In this document: positions 6,522 to 8,831 of the stretch, piece by piece
Position numbering within the stretch: position 1 is the first letter of the stretch
How the letters are laid out: the number at the start of each line of letters is the position of its first letter
Assembly (NCBI GenBank): GCA_026982915.1
Contig: JALWQU010000019.1
Coordinates: 1-8,831 of the forward strand
DNA length: 8,831 nt
DNA from: Candidatus Altimarinota bacterium
GTDB taxonomy: Bacteria; Patescibacteriota; Gracilibacteria; UBA4473
Direction of reading: 5' to 3'
The notes under the pieces: generated by a model
What the model saw: the letters and a program-made list of their open reading frames with translations, nothing else
Databases searched by the model: none
Told to the model about the DNA's origin: nothing
Position numbers and translations under genes: made by a program

Positions 6522-7853
6522 ATGAAACACCTACACTACAGAAACCCAGTACTTAATAACGCTTCCTCGACGAGTCGCTTTTCAGCAAAGCGGTTTCTAT
6601 GGTTTGCAGGAGAGACGGTTCAGTCTGTAGAAGTGGCAACGGAGAAAGTTTCTTGGGTAGACAATCAGCTTGCGGATCTAAAAGAGACCATTAAAGGTGG
6701 ACTTACAAAAGAGGAATGTGTTTCTATTTTACAGCATTTTACTAATGCGACTTTTCGAACCAAGTACAAAACAACGGAGGATGGAGACTTAGAAAGAGGT
6801 GCCGATGGAAAACCTATTGAAAAATCGACCCCACCAACAGAAACACCGATGAATTCGGCTCGAGCGATGATAGCTATTCAGGCGGGGTTGAAGCTCTTGG
6901 ACTGTAACCCGGGAGCTATTGATGGGCTCTATGGGAAAACGACAAAATCAGCTATTAAAGCCTTTCAAGAATCTGTCTTTAAAGATCAACCAAACGAATG
7001 GGAGGGAATTCCGGGGAAGAAAACGATTGCAAAGCTTATTGATAAACTTAGAGGTGGTTCTGGTGTGGTGGCACCGAAACAAGAAACCATAAATCCAACA
7101 AATGAAGTTGTAATTAATGGAAAAATAGACTTGAATATCCATGCTTATGGTGATAATCTGTATTTAGATGGGCATACTCATTCCGTTAAGAGTATTAAAC
7201 ATGTGGGTGATTTTACTCATTTTATTTATGATCCTAAAGATCATGAGTTTCCAGCCATAACGGGAATGCTTAATAAGGCAAAGACTCAACTCACACTTAA
7301 AACAGATGAAAAGGCAACTATTGTCAAAAATAATGGTAACTATTATGCACTTCCTGCGCAGGTAATGCCTAGGAAGGATAAGTTAAAGTTTAATGGTAAA
7401 ACATCTCAAGAAATTATAGACAATCAAGATGATTCGGTAGAGCCTGAGGAATTGTTAAATCATGAAATTGATGCTTTTAGTAATCCATTTGGTATGTCTT
7501 ACGCCGAAAGGCTATGGGTTGTTCTCCAAACGAAGCTCGGGAGAAGTCAGGAGGTTTTAAATAACCAAGGAGAAAAATATTGGACTTTTATAAAAAATGA
7601 CCTAGATACGGTACAGAATAAACAACGGTTAAAAAAAGTACTTAAAACGATGCTTCGTGTCATTGATAGCGTTGATTACACGGCAAAAACTAAAGTAGAT
7701 TTTCTTGGTTGGGCTATATTTAAAAATAAAGCCTATGAGAGGTGGAGTTCTTTACAGAAGTTTCTCTATCGAAGAGAAAAAGATCTACCGGGTATGAAGA
7801 ATTGGCTGAAGGGGAAGATTAATGGTTATTTGCAGGGGATGGGGGATTCCTAG
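6522..7853 (+). CDS. Peptidoglycan-binding-domain (PF01471-like) protein of unknown function
   Basis: The product has 443 residues. Residues about 112-176 (ARAMIAIQAGLKLLDCNPGA, then IDGLYGKTTKSAIKAFQ, then GIPGKKTIAKLIDKL) match the three-helix PG-binding-1 fold, recognisable by the 'DGxxGxxTxxAIKxFQ' motif that binds cell-wall peptidoglycan. The N-terminus (RFSAKRFLWFAGE, 19-31) is basic and has no clear signal peptide or transmembrane helix. Residues 195-300 are a His/Asp-rich beta-like stretch (DLNIHAYGDNLYLDGHTHSV), and 305-443 are helical and Lys/Trp-rich; neither is recognised. It has its own promoter and no partner gene, and lies between related repeat blocks. It could be a wall-associated structural or regulatory protein, or the targeting part of a hydrolase system; no catalytic domain is visible. 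It ends in TAG. Confidence 0.72.
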   Translation: MKHLHYRNPVLNNASSTSRFSAKRFLWFAGETVQSVEVATEKVSWVDNQLADLKETIKGGLTKEECVSILQHFTNATFRTKYKTTEDGDLERGADGKPIEKSTPPTETPMNSARAMIAIQAGLKLLDCNPGAIDGLYGKTTKSAIKAFQESVFKDQPNEWEGIPGKKTIAKLIDKLRGGSGVVAPKQETINPTNEVVINGKIDLNIHAYGDNLYLDGHTHSVKSIKHVGDFTHFIYDPKDHEFPAITGMLNKAKTQLTLKTDEKATIVKNNGNYYALPAQVMPRKDKLKFNGKTSQEIIDNQDDSVEPEELLNHEIDAFSNPFGMSYAERLWVVLQTKLGRSQEVLNNQGEKYWTFIKNDLDTVQNKQRLKKVLKTMLRVIDSVDYTAKTKVDFLGWAIFKNKAYERWSSLQKFLYRREKDLPGMKNWLKGKINGYLQGMGDS

Positions 7854-7897
7854 ATGTGTTTCAATATTCACCACATTTTTGCAAAAAATGTATCTTA

Positions 7898-7964
7898 ATG
7901 CCGGACGGGGTGTGTCGAATTTTGGGTGTAAGTTGGAATAGACCAACCCCGTTCGAAACATTTT
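7898..7964 (+). repeat. REP-like hairpin repeat, copy 2
   Basis: Direct copy of 5878-5944. CGGACGGGGT (7902-7911) is unchanged, while the partner arm reads ACCCCGTTCG (7946-7955) and still pairs at all ten positions. It sits 45 bp after the stop of the 443-residue gene and could also act as its 3' hairpin. Confidence 0.8.
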
Positions 7965-7972
7965 AAGAGGCA

Positions 7973-7987
7973 GCAAATCCCCCTCGC
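7973..7987 (+). repeat. C-rich 15-bp direct repeat, copy 2
   Basis: Identical to 5580-5594. Here the following sequence continues as CCCCTTTATCCCCCAGGGG, a longer version of the C-rich unit. Confidence 0.55.
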
Positions 7988-8076
7988 CCCCTTTATCCCC
8001 CAGGGGAGTCTCTCTTGTCCGTTGGACAATTCACCTTCTCAATGGGGGAATCAAAAGGAACTTGGTTTAAAAACTT

Positions 8077-8142
8077 GTCCTTCTGAGCTCGTAACACAAC
8101 CTGAAACGGCGAAGAATCTCGTGGTTTGCAGAAAAGAGATCT
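8077..8142 (+). repeat. 'GTCATTCTGAGC' family repeat, truncated copy
   Basis: GTCCTTCTGAGC (8077-8088), GCGAAGAATCTC (8109-8120) and AGAGATC (8135-8141) line up with the first 66 bp of the complete element at 5726, with a single one-base gap. The closing outer arm is missing, so this is a decayed or truncated copy in the same orientation. Confidence 0.65.
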
Positions 8143-8320
8143 GAAATATTTTAAGGGGAAAAAACAAAAAAGTTTTACAAAAAAATGCTCTGGTGGTCCT
8201 CCCCGAACAAACATTGAACTTAATAACCACTATCGCCAATCAATTAAAAGAGCATAAAGTGCACAGGAGACTTTATCGCATAACTGGCAAAAAAACAATA
8301 AAACAATTTACCCTAAAAAA

Positions 8321-8416
8321 ATGAGACAACATGTAGGCCTACGAATCGCAACAACGAAGTATTTAATCTTCAGGATTGTACGAGAAATTTACGAGATAAA
8401 AGTTACAATTTCTTGA
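8321..8416 (+). CDS. Possible 31-residue small ORF
   Basis: The ATG follows ACCCTAAAAAA, nearly identical to the groEL start context on its own strand (ACCCTAAAAAAC then ATG). The frame reads MRQHVGLRIATTKYLIFRIV and continues for 11 more residues: basic, without a recognisable domain. Its 3' end overlaps the antisense phage-tail-like fragment by 14 bp. I see no promoter or homology, so it is offered only because of the start context. Confidence 0.15.
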   Translation: MRQHVGLRIATTKYLIFRIVREIYEIKVTIS

Positions 8417-8734
8417 TTTCATCAGCAAAATTAGTCGCATCCCCAAGCGTGAGGATCACTTTATCAGGTGAATACCGAAGACTCTCAATCTGCATATTAT
8501 CGCTTAAGGTTGCCGATCCTTTCTTTAATCCACGAATTTTACAGGTTTTTCCGACCTGCAACGACTCAAGATCAAAATTATTGTTAATCGTGATCACGGT
8601 TTTTAGTTTCGAGTCTGCGTTTTTTTGGATTTCGTCATCACCTCTTTTTTGTGCCGAAGCAAGATCTTTTATATTAGTATCCTCAATTATTTTTACGCGT
8701 TTCCCGTTATCGGAAACAGACGAAGCATCTTGAA
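8403..8734 (-). CDS. 5'-truncated gene: C-terminal 110 residues of a phage tail/baseplate-like protein
   Basis: A formal start exists only at the GTG at 8597, but the frame stays open and protein-like up to the inverted-repeat edge at 8735 and then hits TAA at 8736-8738. The fragment includes KRVKIIEDTNIKDLASAQKR, then VITINNNFDLESLQVGKTCK and MQIESLRYSPDKVILTLGDA. The order 'IED-NI-D-A-A', 'V-IN-FDLESL-VG-TC-I' and 'Y-PDKV-L-L' recalls the C-terminal part of phage minor tail or baseplate-hub proteins, so a prophage or tail-like gene is possible. That assignment rests on memory of the pattern only. Missing 5' sequence would lie beyond the window. Confidence 0.45.
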
Positions 8735-8831
8735 CTTAAAAGTCTTAAGAATTTAAAACAAAAAACCTAAAAAAAGGCTTAAATAAAAGGAAAAAGCGAG
8801 TAAAATAAAGAACGAAAACCCTTAATTTACC
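8735..8831. repeat. Right arm of the 97-bp perfect terminal inverted repeat
   Basis: Reverse complement of 14-110 with no mismatch. It runs to the last base of the window, so its outer limit is unknown. Its inner edge coincides with the truncation point of the phage-tail-like gene. Just inside, the sequence read outward-in is CTTTTAAG-TT-CAAGAT, against CTTTTAAG-CAAGAT at the left arm. Confidence 0.93.

Larger units (their letters stand above)
7854..8402. other. Non-coding stretch with repeat copies
   Basis: About 550 bp hold no convincing gene apart from a doubtful 31-codon frame. After the 443-residue gene come a weak AT hairpin (ACATTTTT/AAAAATGT, 7873-7891), second copies of three repeat families, and a small hairpin TTGTCC-GTT-GGACAA (8015-8029). 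The part 8143-8320 shows nothing I can assign. Confidence 0.6.

Noticed and set aside
7941..7960. GTTCGAAAC looking like a tRNA T-loop
   Set aside because: No acceptor stem, D-arm or anticodon arm fits around it; it belongs to the REP-like repeat, whose other copy reads GTCCGAAAC.
8185..8217. Ten-codon frame MLWWSSPNKH after an A-run, resembling a tryptophan attenuator leader peptide
   Set aside because: No trp-type gene follows on the plus strand and no terminator/antiterminator pair is visible; two Trp codons alone are weak.
8333..8342. Perfect palindrome GTAGGCCTAC
   Set aside because: Ten-base palindromes are expected several times by chance in a window this size and nothing around it suggests an operator.
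5562..8402. CRISPR array
   Set aside because: The repeats are few, unevenly spaced, diverged and of several different families; there is no regular repeat-spacer pattern and no cas gene.

Overview
The window is bacterial and was most likely assembled from a metagenome. It carries a CIRCE-controlled groES-groEL operon, a membrane-anchored Mur ligase of MurF type, a small toxin-antitoxin pair, a peptidoglycan-binding-domain protein and two broken genes at the edges. Base composition is AT-leaning, and none of the starts has a convincing Shine-Dalgarno sequence; several ATGs instead follow directly on a run of A. The Mur ligase with hydrophobic segments in place of the usual substrate-binding N-terminal domain, together with SD-less starts, suggests a Patescibacteria/CPR-type genome (Gracilibacteria/Peregrinibacteria side possible). 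That placement is inference only. Stops used are TAA, TAG and one TGA, so the standard code is consistent but not proven.

Layout. 14-110 and 8735-8831 form a perfect 97-bp inverted repeat at the two ends of the window. Immediately inside each arm lies a gene that has lost its 5' part at exactly that junction. On the left (+) is a secreted-type protein with a four-cysteine module, a choice-of-anchor-X-like domain and a terminal subtilase-propeptide-like domain. On the right (-) is a 110-residue C-terminal piece resembling phage tail/baseplate proteins. 1220-2689 (-) is the MurF-like ligase with its own near-leaderless promoter. 2801-4438 and 4500-4775 (-) are groEL and groES, closed by a bidirectional terminator and opened by a sigma70-type promoter embedded in a CIRCE operator. 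Divergently, 5045-5561 (+) is an AbrB-like antitoxin overlapping a RelE/ParE-type toxin, preceded by a good promoter and a roughly 120-nt leader that can form a pseudoknot.

5562-6480 is a non-coding tract of nearly 1 kb packed with hairpins and dispersed repeat families. It ends in two terminator-like hairpins, the last with a run of 13 T. Directly after it a promoter drives the 443-residue peptidoglycan-binding-domain protein (6522-7853). Downstream, 7854-8402 is again non-coding and holds second copies of three repeat families seen upstream, so the gene sits between related repeat blocks.

How it works together: GroES/GroEL folding and the Mur ligase are housekeeping functions. The stretch from 4887 rightward looks like an accessory region: toxin-antitoxin, repeats, an unknown wall-binding protein and a phage-tail-like fragment. 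The most notable items are the terminal inverted repeat that truncates two unrelated genes at the same base, the hairpin repeat families whose pairing is preserved between diverged copies, the structured leader of the toxin-antitoxin pair, and the propeptide-like domain that is not followed by a protease.
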